DNA of 5,510 nucleotides from contig JASHYS010000390.1 in assembly GCA_030042915.1 (NCBI GenBank), forward strand, positions 1 through 5,510, given 5' to 3'. Positions 1-5,510 of this stretch are shown piece by piece (within the stretch, counting starts at the first letter, position 1; each line of letters begins with the position of its first letter). The DNA is from Acidobacteriaceae bacterium. Lineage in GTDB: Bacteria > Acidobacteriota > Terriglobia > Terriglobales > Acidobacteriaceae. The notes beneath the pieces are model-generated. The model searched no databases and was not told where the DNA came from. It worked only from the letters and a program-made list of their open reading frames with translations. Position numbers and translations under genes: made by a program.

Positions 1-4
1 TCAC

Positions 5-153
5 TTAAGGCATAAAGTGGCAGCGTGTGAAAGCATAACGTGGCCGGCGGTGGGGGAGAAACTAATTAAAGTCAACAACGCGGTTTTCAACCGGTGCCAC
101 GCGAGTTTAAGCATATAGTGGCCGAGGGTGCAAAATGAACGCATAAAGCGGCC
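5..153 (+). repeat. Cluster of four 13-bp direct repeats, possible transposon end
   Basis: Four copies of a 13-bp motif with consensus GCATAAAGTGGCC start at 10, 33, 111 and 141, all on the plus strand. Each copy matches the consensus at 12 of 13 positions: the first ends in A, the second has C at position 7, the third has T at position 6, and the fourth has C at position 9. Three of the four are preceded by an A-rich or TTAA-like stretch (5-9, 29-32, 106-110). Start-to-start spacing is 23, 78 and 30 bp. A poor fifth copy may sit at 74-86. Irregularly spaced, same-direction repeats of this kind are typical of the TnsB-binding sites at Tn7-like ends, and IS21-family ends also carry repeated motifs. 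The element's actual terminus is not visible, and the cluster may continue left of the window. The repeats are seen directly; their role as transposase sites is inference. Confidence 0.6.
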
Positions 154-267
154 GCCAAGCCAATCGCAAGTAGCCCGCCGACGACGAATAGCGGCAGCCG
201 GCGCTTCCTCACAGGCTCATCTTTAGGGCGATCGCAGATCTCTGGCCCTGGAGATGCACGGTTGCGC

Positions 268-290
268 AGGTTATCAATAGATGATAACCT
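268..290. promoter_or_regulatory. Perfect 9-bp inverted repeat in front of tumE, probable operator
   Basis: AGGTTATCA at 268-276 and TGATAACCT at 282-290 form a perfect inverted repeat around the 5-bp spacer ATAGA. It ends 2 bp before the ATG (293) of the toxin remnant. A poor promoter pair, TTGCGC (262-267) and TAACCT (285-290) with 17 bp between, would place the palindrome across the promoter core. Toxin-antitoxin operons are usually repressed by the antitoxin binding a palindrome over the promoter, and the intact antitoxin gene downstream encodes a winged-helix protein. The palindrome is certain; its binding by that protein is inference. Confidence 0.55.
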
Positions 291-292
291 AA

Positions 293-514
293 ATGACGAT
301 GAGCTGGCGGGATCGAGATCCGGGCGCAGAGAGGCTGCTGGATCTCGACGGCCAAGTGCTCCTCGTTGACGCAAGGTGGCAAGAGCCGCGGCCCTCTGGA
401 TCATAAACACCGACTCGAAACGGTCCGGCCTTATCGATTCAAAGATGCGGCCACGCTGGTTGAGGACTTTTGGACCGAGGTGGACAAGCTATTGAAAGAC
501 AGGGAGTCATCTAA
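293..514 (+). pseudogene. Remnant of a TumE-family toxin gene (DUF6516), middle deleted and frameshifted
   Basis: Two pieces of one toxin family are visible in different frames. From ATG 293, frame 2 gives MTMSWRDRDPGAERLLDLDG and then QVLLVDA, which matches the family N-terminus as I know it; this frame stops at TAA 404-406. From about 370, frame 0 reads GGKSRGPLDHKHRLETVRPY and then RFKDAATLVEDFWTEVDKLL, which matches the conserved C-terminus. The middle, which I would expect to be some 45-55 residues, is missing, and the deletion is out of frame. Frame 0 has no stop until 635, deep inside the next gene. In the original N-terminal frame a TAA lies at 512-514 and overlaps the antitoxin ATG by one base, probably the ancestral toxin end. 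TumE proteins are the toxin half of TumE-TumA (HVO_A0114-type) pairs. No functional toxin is expected. Confidence 0.75.
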
Positions 515-903
515 TGAGGACGCTGCGCGTTGGAATTGCCAGTTACGAAGAGATGAAAGCCCGGACGCTTGCGATTGCCCGCGGCACATACAGACCGGCG
601 GCCGGCGAGCCGAAGGTCTGGTTTACCTCCGTTGAGAGCTTCGCTAGGGTTCTGTCCGATCGCAATCGTGCTTTGCTTGGGATCATCGCCGAGTCCGACC
701 CCGAGTCGCTTGCGCGCTTGGCTGAATTAACCGGGCGAAAGAAGTCAAACCTCTCCCGAACGCTGAAGACCATGGAGCGGTACGGGTTCGTTCAGCTAAG
801 CCACGGAGCGCGGGGATCGATCATACCAAGAGTTCCGTACCAGAGAATTTCGTTGACACTGCCGTTGTCAAAACCGGGGCTTCAAGGGACCGAGGCGGCA
901 TGA
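514..903 (+). CDS. HVO_A0114/TumA-family winged-helix antitoxin
   Basis: This 129-residue protein looks complete for its family of putative DNA-binding antitoxins. Residues 35-50 (VWFTSVESFARVLSDR) are a family hallmark. Residues about 52-95 form a winged helix-turn-helix of MarR-like type, with a likely recognition helix in GRKKSNLSRTLKTMERYG (74-91). The C-terminus (108-118) is a short hydrophobic strand region. The start ATG at 514 is supported by the Shine-Dalgarno AGGGAG at 501-506, spaced 7 nt. In intact loci the toxin gene precedes it and overlaps or abuts it, as the TAATG at 512-516 suggests here. The protein would bind the toxin and autorepress the operon, and the palindrome at 268-290 is the natural candidate operator. 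Because the toxin gene is broken, this is now an orphan antitoxin; it may still repress its promoter or neutralise a related toxin elsewhere. Confidence 0.85.
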   Translation: MRTLRVGIASYEEMKARTLAIARGTYRPAAGEPKVWFTSVESFARVLSDRNRALLGIIAESDPESLARLAELTGRKKSNLSRTLKTMERYGFVQLSHGARGSIIPRVPYQRISLTLPLSKPGLQGTEAA

Positions 904-965
904 CCGGGCATGCGCGCAATGCAAAGTGTCTGGCGCACGTCGAAGAAAACATGATCCATACATAG

Positions 966-1874
966 TCAGGCGCCGCAGCACCTCTTGTATTTCTTGCCGC
1001 TGCCGCACGGGCATCGCTCATTTCTGCCGATCTTCGGCGTTGCCCTCTTGAGCTGGGAAGAGGCGGGAACAGGATTCAACCTGGAATCTTCCGAAGGCTG
1101 GACTGCCCTTTTCAGGCGATTCTGGCTACCCTCTCGAAAGCACGCCCACCATCCCATTTCGGCCACGGTATCCTCCACCAAGCGTCGATGGGGATTGTCT
1201 GCGAGTCTCGCGAGAATGCGCTCTTTGCCCGCTGCCAAGTCCCGTTTGACGTCGTCCAAGCCGATGTAGCCGGGGTCGACCAGACCTTCCTCATAGGCGC
1301 GCTCGATATCTTCAAGCAATTCCGCGGGATAAAGGTCGGAACTGTAGGAGACCAGCGTATCCCAGACGTGTGACCACCGCCTCACCAACTTGCCACGAAA
1401 CAAACCGGCGAAGTAGCTCACGATCTCATCACGGCTCTTTTGTCCGGCGGCCACCAGCGTTACAAGACCGCTGAGCGCTGCGCCTCGGACCCATTGGTCT
1501 GTGGCCTCATTCTCAATCAGAGATTGAATACCCGCCGACTCACCGCCACATACCGATGCAAGAACCTGGCCGAGGTCTTCCGTAATGAAGTCGCCGCAGA
1601 GAGAATCCAGCAGGTCGCCGGGAAACGAGGCAAAGCGGACCACAAGCGGGTAAGCGCGAGTTTCGCGGAACTGCGCCAGCAGAAACATGGCATACAAATG
1701 CGCCATGTAATCGCCCTCGGCGTCGATCTGCGGCGCCCGGTCCACAGCATCCTCCAGGATGCGTAGAAGCCCCGGCATAATCTCTTCCCGCTGCGCTACG
1801 GCGGCTTCGACGGCGGCGCGTGCGAACTTCCCGGTGGCTCTCTCAAACTGATGCAGGATTTCGGCGGTGTCCAT
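966..1874 (-). CDS. DUF1186 domain protein with C-terminal SEC-C zinc motif
   Basis: This 302-residue protein is mostly alpha-helical (about residues 1-260). It starts [20 protein letters not shown], as members of the DUF1186 family do in my recollection, which supports the start at 1874. An Arg/Ser/Pro-rich linker (about 255-280) leads to a SEC-C motif at 282-302, [20 protein letters not shown], with zinc ligands C288, C290, C299 and C300. SEC-C motifs, first known at the SecA C-terminus, bind zinc and mediate protein contacts; they occur on many proteins that are unrelated to secretion. The cellular role of DUF1186 proteins is unknown to me. The protein has no signal peptide or membrane segment, so it is probably cytoplasmic. 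The gene converges on the antitoxin gene with a 62-bp gap and diverges from the large gene at 1956 across 81 bp. The frame is intact, unlike several neighbours. No strong ribosome-binding site is visible. Confidence 0.85.
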   Translation of the reverse strand: MDTAEILHQFERATGKFARAAVEAAVAQREEIMPGLLRILEDAVDRAPQIDAEGDYMAHLYAMFLLAQFRETRAYPLVVRFASFPGDLLDSLCGDFITEDLGQVLASVCGGESAGIQSLIENEATDQWVRGAALSGLVTLVAAGQKSRDEIVSYFAGLFRGKLVRRWSHVWDTLVSYSSDLYPAELLEDIERAYEEGLVDPGYIGLDDVKRDLAAGKERILARLADNPHRRLVEDTVAEMGWWACFREGSQNRLKRAVQPSEDSRLNPVPASSQLKRATPKIGRNERCPCGSGKKYKRCCGA

Positions 1875-3029
1875 TGGCGTTTTCGAACTTCTCCGATTCT
1901 CCCCTCCATTGTCTTACGGCCATAAACGTCACCGTATGCCAAAATATCTTCATCGATGGCTGCCAAACACACTTGGGCATTCAAGGCCCGACTTCGTTCC
2001 CGGGCATTCGGATGGAGGGGCTCGCACCTCGCCTGCCAGCGGTTGAAAGAAGCTGTTACGGAGATCAAGAAGATCGCCAGAACAGATCCTGTGATCGCGG
2101 GTGACGGTGTCGTGAGCCTGGTGGAGAGGATTTGGCCGGCCTTCCAAGACATCGATACTTCATCCGGGGCTCTCGGCGGTGCGGTCTATTGGGCTCAGGG
2201 CGAACTGTTGCCGATCGCGATCGAGGCTCCCGCTGACCGAAAGACCCGGGACAAATGGTTGGACTGCCTCTGGCAGGCAATCGAGGATGATGGCGTCGAT
2301 TACCTTTCCGTGGTCGGGAGCCGGTGGGGCGAGCTGTGCGGTTCCCGTGAGGTTGCCTCTTACTGGGCGGACAGATTCCTCGGCTTGCTGCGCACGGCAT
2401 GGTCCGATCGGCGGCCCGGGAACTATGTCCGCGGAACCGGCGTTTGGCTCTACAGCCTGCTAGCGGCGGGCCGCCATCAGGAACTGCTTGAGGTACTGGC
2501 GCTTCAGCGATTTCCATTCTGGCATGACCGCAAGTTCGGCATGCAGGCGTTGGTGTCCGAGGGGCGCACGGGTGAAGCGTTGACTTATGCAGAAGCGTCC
2601 CGCGGCCTGAATCAACCCGATGCAGCCATCGATGCGGCGTGCGAGAAACTCCTGCTCGATCTCGGACGAGTGAATGAGGCGTATGAGAAGTATGGCCTGA
2701 CCGCGAGTGCATCATCAACTGGCCTCGCCACGTTCCGGGCGATCGTCAAGAAGTATCCCGGCCAAGACCAGAAGAAGATCCTCTTGGATTTGGCCACAGC
2801 GAGCGGTGAGCCCGGGCGGTGGTTTGCAGCGGCGAAAGACGCCCGTTTCCTCGATCTCGCCTTGGAATTTGTCAAGACGAGCCGCACCGATCCGCGCACG
2901 CTCAGCCGCGCATCGCGCGACTTGCTCAAGAAGGATGCCCGTTTCTGCCTGGCGGTAGGCCGCCTCGCAATCGAGGGTTTCCATCCCGATCATGCTGCGT
3001 ACGTCTACGCCCAGAACCAGGTATCGGTC

Positions 3030-3741
3030 ATGTCGGAGCAGCTCACGGCATTGAAGGAGATGGCGCCGTTCGCGGACATCATCTCCAGGGCCGAGGACCT
3101 CTACGTGCCGAGTGCCCCGCCCATGAGCCCGTTGACCAAATCCTACTTCACCTGTTGGGCATTTTTCGATGCTTGTGCAGGGCCGGCCAACGAGACCATC
3201 GGCACCACTATCTTGGGGGTAGGCGCGGCCTTCGGGATGTACCCCGAGTTGTTGCGCTTTATCCAACTGATGCAGAACTCGCGCATGGGCTTCTACATCC
3301 ACCACGGCAGAGAAGGCAACGTGAGTGTTCTTGAGGACCTCGTCACCACCGCCGTCTACCGCGCAATCGTTCCGACCGGTTATGCCGGCCGGAAGAACGA
3401 AAACTGGTACGTCCGTTTACTCCCACCGCCGATCGCAGGGGGGCACGGAACATGTCGTCTTCACCACGCCATACATCGTGGTCCATCCGGACTTCGCCGA
3501 TTGGTTGGCATACTTCCGGCGTACTTTCCCCGACACGGCTGGCTTCGGCGATTACGAGCACCACATGAAATACGGGCCAACCAGGGAATGCTGGAACGAT
3601 TACGTTTTCGAAGCCTACGTGAACCACCAGGCCGACGCGATCCATCTCGCCGGCCTTCCCGACATTCCCGAGAGCCGCCGGCACTCCGAAATATCCGAGG
3701 CAAATGGCTGGAAGGCCTCAGCCTTCATAAAGCGGAGTTAA
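3030..3741 (+). pseudogene. Second conserved domain of the fused gene, possibly once a separate gene
   Basis: From the in-frame ATG at 3030 the product would be about 236 residues after correction of the G-run. It begins MSEQLTALKEMAPFADIISR, followed by a stretch with LYVPSAPPMSPLTKSYFTCW. Later conserved-looking segments are ETIGTTILGVGAAFGMYPEL, SRMGFYIHHGREG and, in the +1 frame after 3439, HVVFTTPYIVVHPDF, HHMKYGPTRECWNDYVFEAY and HLAGLPDIPESR. I recall homologous stand-alone proteins of similar size, which suggests that this was a separate downstream gene joined in frame to the helical-repeat gene. An AGG 8 nt before ATG 3030 could still serve as a weak ribosome-binding site. I know no biochemical function for the family. 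The domain contains aromatic residues and several His but no catalytic motif that I can name. Confidence 0.5.
3438..3443 (+). other. GGGGGG run at the frameshift point
   Basis: Six consecutive G lie exactly where the coding frame changes. In frame 0 the run reads Gly-Gly and then loses similarity (HGTCRLHHAI). In the +1 frame it reads Gly-Gly-Thr-Glu-His-Val-Val-Phe and continues the expected protein. With five G the two halves join perfectly as IAGGTEHVVF. Such runs are prone to indel mutation, base-calling error and polymerase slippage. Confidence 0.7.
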
Positions 3742-3760
3742 CCGGAGCGCAGAAGAGGCT

Positions 3761-4099
3761 ATGGACGATCTGGAATCGGAGTGGCGTCGCAAAGGGGCGA
3801 CGCTCAGCCATAAAACCGCACAGGAGGAGTTTGGGCTGACATGGGAGGTAATCGTCCGAGCGATCCGCGCGGGCAAGCTCCATTGCCAGCAGCAATCCAT
3901 GCACGGCAATCCCTGGCTTCGGCTTCTTCGGCGAGAGGTCGAAGCGCTCGTCCGGGAGAGGCATGGCGCCAACTATCTGAGGGACCGGCAGGTGCAGACG
4001 GAGCTCGCCCGCATTAACCGGGAGTTGAAGCGGCTGAGGGGTCAGATAGCGGTGTTGCAAGAGCGGAAGTCGAAGCTGATCGCTGGCGCTGGCAATTGA
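3761..4099 (+). CDS. Small protein with an excisionase-like helix-turn-helix and a C-terminal coiled coil
   Basis: This 112-residue protein is intact. Residues about 16-62 (SHKTAQEEFGLTWEVIVRAI, then RAGKL and an HGNPWLRLLRREVEAL stretch) look like a MerR/excisionase-type helix-turn-helix with a short wing. Residues about 72-107 form an amphipathic coiled coil (QTELARINRELKRLRGQIAV, then LQERKSKL), suggesting dimerisation. I recognise the overall pattern as a widespread uncharacterised small protein but know no name for it. It starts 19 bp after the stop of the large gene and has purine-rich AGAAGAGG just before the ATG, so it is probably in the same operon. The shape suggests a sequence-specific regulator or a DNA-bending accessory factor. 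It could regulate the cassette or aid the mobility of the element. No role is established. Confidence 0.75.
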   Translation: MDDLESEWRRKGATLSHKTAQEEFGLTWEVIVRAIRAGKLHCQQQSMHGNPWLRLLRREVEALVRERHGANYLRDRQVQTELARINRELKRLRGQIAVLQERKSKLIAGAGN

Positions 4100-4186
4100 T
4101 CGTCTTCACTGCTCCGGCGACGAGACGGAGAGAGAGACAAGTCCCCCCGGCCACAAGGACGACCACCCAGGCAAAAAACAAACTGC

Positions 4187-4228
4187 TTGCAAATTGCATT
4201 GCATACATGTATAGTCTCACATATACAT
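4187..4228 (+). promoter_or_regulatory. Sigma70-like promoter with overlapping ATACAT/ATGTAT half-sites
   Basis: TTGCAA (4187-4192) and TATAGT (4210-4215) are separated by exactly 17 bp, a good sigma70 match (4/6 and 5/6). ATACATGTAT at 4203-4212 is a perfect palindrome over the -10 box. ATGTATA (4207-4213) and TATACAT (4222-4228) form a second perfect inverted repeat that reaches into the ATG at 4227. Transcription would start near 4222-4224, only a few bases before that ATG, giving an almost leaderless message. A repressor at these half-sites would control the transposition genes. The promoter elements are seen in the sequence; the repression is inferred. Confidence 0.6.
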
Positions 4229-4559
4229 GAGGAAAACGGAATCTCCCGTGGATGTCCAGCGCTGGTTCGATGGGGTCATCCGCAAGCTGTGGCCGGTTGC
4301 CACCGGGTCGCTGTCTTTGCGCAAAGGACCTTGTATCCGCGCGAATTGTCCGGCGTGCGCTTCTGGCGAGGGACACAGCAGTTATGCACTCTACGGGCGC
4401 CAAGGTGAGCGACGGTTCTCCATCTACGTGCCGGAGCGGTTGGCGCCAGAGGTGCGCGCGGCAATCCAGAACGGCCGCCAGTTGCAGGAATTGGTGAATG
4501 AAGCTGGGGTGCGCTACGTAAACGCAATGAAACGGCAGGATTCGAAACAGAACCAGTGA
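4227..4559 (+). CDS. DUF6788 family small cysteine-containing protein
   Basis: This 110-residue protein matches the DUF6788 pattern: a helical N-terminus, then PVATGSLSLRKGPCIRANCP with cysteines C36, C41 and C44, then SYALYGRQGERRFSIYVPE and a helical tail. Family members usually carry a C-x4-C-x-C type cluster; here it is C-x4-C-x2-C, plausibly a metal site. The function is unknown, but these small proteins are often encoded beside transposase genes. The ATG at 4227 lies in the inverted repeat of the promoter and has no Shine-Dalgarno. An alternative GTG start at 4248 has GGA 8 nt upstream, so the first seven residues are uncertain. The stop overlaps the start of the TnsA gene (GTGA at 4556-4559), so the two genes are translationally coupled and probably act in the same process. 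Confidence 0.75.
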   Translation: MRKTESPVDVQRWFDGVIRKLWPVATGSLSLRKGPCIRANCPACASGEGHSSYALYGRQGERRFSIYVPERLAPEVRAAIQNGRQLQELVNEAGVRYVNAMKRQDSKQNQ

Positions 4560-5308
4560 AAAGCTCTCCTCGAGAGAGCGGGGCTCGATTTGGGAGCTTT
4601 ATACTCAATCCAACCGAGTTGAAGGCCTGGTGTTGCCGGCTGAATCTCAACGAGCCGGCACGGAAACTGATCGACCAAATACGGTCTTCGGACCCGGAGC
4701 GCCGCGTGGGTGGTGGGCGCACCAATGTGAGCGGCCTTTACCCGAGCCGAAAGATGGGCGTGACCATCCAGTTTGAAAGTCACCGTGTCGAATTGGCGGC
4801 GATCTACACGATGGAGCACGACCCGCTCACGTTGGAGTTCTACGACCAGCCGCCCTCAATCGTGCTCGATTACAACAGCGCAAAAGGGAAGCGCTTATCC
4901 GTACGTCACACGCCGGATGTTTTTGTTCTCCGCCAGGATTTCGCCGGCTGGGAGGAATGGAAGACAGAAGAAGATCTTAAGCGGCTCACCGGGCACAACC
5001 CGAACCGCTATTGCCAGGAAGAAGCTGGTTCGTGGCGTTGCCCTCCGGGAGAGCGAGACGCAACTCAGTTCGGGCTCTCCTACCAGGTCCGCTGCGCGAA
5101 TGAGATCCACTGGCGGCTGCCGCGAAACATTCTGTTCCTTCACGATTACCTCCATGGCGATCCGGAGGCTATTGAAGGCGCAAGGCGGGAAAGGATCCTC
5201 GCTTGCGTTCGGTTGGCGCCGGTCATATTGGCGGACCTCATCCAGCAGACTGCGGAATTCGCCACTCCGGATGACATCTATCTTTTGATCGCCAGCGGCC
5301 ACCTGTAG
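4556..5308 (+). CDS. tnsA: TnsA-like transposase endonuclease, probably the N-terminal part of a TnsAB fusion
   Basis: The product up to the first stop is 250 residues. The core reads RKMGVTIQFESHRVELAAIY, then LEFYDQPPSIVLDY, RHTPDVFVLR and GWEEWKTEEDL, the signature of the TnsA endonuclease domain. Likely catalytic residues of the restriction-enzyme-like fold are E79, D121 and E134-W-K136, matching the E/D/ExK order of Tn7 TnsA. TnsA cuts the 5' ends of the transposon while TnsB cuts and joins the 3' ends, giving cut-and-paste transposition. Residues about 200-250 look like the C-terminal winged helix that contacts TnsB. The GTG start overlaps the DUF6788 stop by 3 nt, and no other in-frame start precedes residue 68. 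The frame ends at TAG 5306-5308, where I expect a Tyr in LYVDL, and stays open afterwards. This product would lack the linker to TnsB and is likely inactive alone. Confidence 0.85.
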   Translation: MKSSPRESGARFGSFILNPTELKAWCCRLNLNEPARKLIDQIRSSDPERRVGGGRTNVSGLYPSRKMGVTIQFESHRVELAAIYTMEHDPLTLEFYDQPPSIVLDYNSAKGKRLSVRHTPDVFVLRQDFAGWEEWKTEEDLKRLTGHNPNRYCQEEAGSWRCPPGERDATQFGLSYQVRCANEIHWRLPRNILFLHDYLHGDPEAIEGARRERILACVRLAPVILADLIQQTAEFATPDDIYLLIASGHL

Positions 5309-5510
5309 GTGGACCTCCATGCCGAGCCACTGGTGGAACCCGCCAAGGTTCGGGTATTTCAAGACCGGGATGCAGCGATCCGCCGTGGGGTAGCGCCAGG
5401 CGATTGCCCAGCCTCCGCGCCGTTGCAGAGCATTCACTCCGGCGCCGCGCTGGTGTGGAATGACCGCGCCTGGAAAGTCGTCAATGTAGGGAATACGATG
5501 GTCTCCCTTA
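5309..5510 (+). pseudogene. Continuation of the tnsAB frame beyond the amber stop, cut by the window end
   Basis: The same frame as the TnsA gene runs without a stop for 67 codons to the window end. It reads VDLHAEPLVEPAKVRVFQDR and later SGAALVWNDRAWKVVNVGNT, ending MVSL. The first part continues the TnsA winged-helix region, and the second resembles the segment that opens the TnsB (DDE transposase) part of TnsA-TnsB fusions as I recall them. A GTG directly after the TAG could allow weak reinitiation, but it has no ribosome-binding site. The DDE catalytic domain would lie to the right of the window. The open frame is seen directly; the fusion is inferred from family memory. Confidence 0.6.

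Larger units (their letters stand above)
1956..3741 (+). pseudogene. Large helical-repeat protein fused to a second conserved domain, frameshifted at a G-run
   Basis: The frame from ATG 1956 stays open to 3839, but the protein stops looking natural after about residue 496. The natural C-terminus continues in the +1 frame and ends at 3741. Dropping one G from the run 3438-3443 joins both parts into about 594 residues. Residues 1 to about 350 are rich in TPR-like helices. They include WAFKARLRSRAFGWRG near the start, PFWHDRKFGMQALVSEGRTG and GRWFAAAKDA, all resembling an uncharacterised helical-repeat family. I recall that family as roughly 430-450 residues, so its C-terminus seems replaced here by the second domain (from about 359). 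The stop at 1923-1925 and the family-like N-terminus fix the start, although no clear ribosome-binding site is seen. The protein lacks a signal peptide and membrane segments. The function is unknown; TPR-like arrays usually hold partner proteins. The frameshift could be a mutation, a sequencing error or programmed slippage. Confidence 0.65.

Noticed and set aside
366..635. Open frame from TTG 366 as an independent 89-residue gene
   Set aside because: Its first part is the C-terminus of the broken toxin gene, and its last part is out-of-frame sequence over the antitoxin gene. It has no proper start or ribosome-binding site.
1875..1955. Divergent promoters between the DUF1186 gene and the large gene
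   Set aside because: I saw no -35/-10 pair with acceptable spacing on either strand. Promoters must exist nearby but cannot be placed from the sequence.
2065..2718. Long minus-strand open frame opposite the large gene
   Set aside because: The translation is Arg/Pro/His-rich and low in natural features, as expected for the antisense of a GC-rich gene, and the plus strand has a recognisable protein.
4112..4130. Inverted repeat CTCCG...CGGAG after the HTH/coiled-coil gene as a terminator
   Set aside because: The stem is only 5 bp with a 9-nt loop and no T-run follows, so a rho-independent terminator is not supported.
4147..4159. GGCCAC near 4147 as an inverted copy of the end repeat
   Set aside because: Only the GGCCAC half matches the reverse complement of the consensus; the TTTATGC half is absent.
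1..5510. CRISPR array, tRNA or rRNA genes
   Set aside because: The only direct repeats are the four irregularly spaced 13-mers at the left edge, and no tRNA cloverleaf or rRNA-like sequence was noticed.

Overview
The window looks like an accessory, transposon-associated region of a GC-rich bacterium. The gene families seen here are ones I associate with soil Acidobacteriota and Proteobacteria. No rRNA, tRNA or housekeeping gene is present, so the phylum is a weak inference. All family assignments come from recognising protein sequence by eye, not from a search.

Layout from left to right. Positions 10-153 carry four near-identical 13-bp direct repeats (consensus GCATAAAGTGGCC), which resemble the multiple transposase-binding sites at a Tn7-like or IS21-like element end. 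A perfect 9-bp inverted repeat (268-290) follows, right in front of the remnant of a TumE-family toxin gene (293-514). That gene has lost its middle and its reading frame. The intact partner antitoxin gene, HVO_A0114/TumA family, lies at 514-903. Convergent to it is a complete gene for a DUF1186 protein with a C-terminal zinc-binding SEC-C motif (966-1874, minus strand). Divergent from that gene is a large gene (1956-3741) that appears to join two uncharacterised families, a helical-repeat protein and a second conserved domain, and is frameshifted at a run of six G. A small protein with a helix-turn-helix and a coiled coil follows 19 bp later (3761-4099).

The right side is transposition machinery. 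A sigma70-like promoter at 4187-4215 sits among ATACAT/ATGTAT half-sites just before a DUF6788 gene (4227-4559). That gene overlaps by 3 nt a gene for a TnsA-type endonuclease (4556-5308) with an E/D/ExK active-site pattern. The TnsA frame is cut by a TAG at 5306-5308 and stays open afterwards to the window end. The continuing protein still reads like the linker of a TnsA-TnsB fusion transposase, so the stop looks like a nonsense mutation in a tnsAB gene or, less likely, a recoded codon.

Taken together, this may be the left part of a Tn7-like element: an end with binding-site repeats, a cargo of toxin-antitoxin remnant plus uncharacterised genes, then the transposase operon. Three separate lesions (toxin deletion, G-run frameshift, amber stop) suggest that the element and its cargo are decaying. 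The best candidate for an undescribed system is the cassette at 1956-4099, which joins the helical-repeat protein, the second domain and the HTH/coiled-coil protein.
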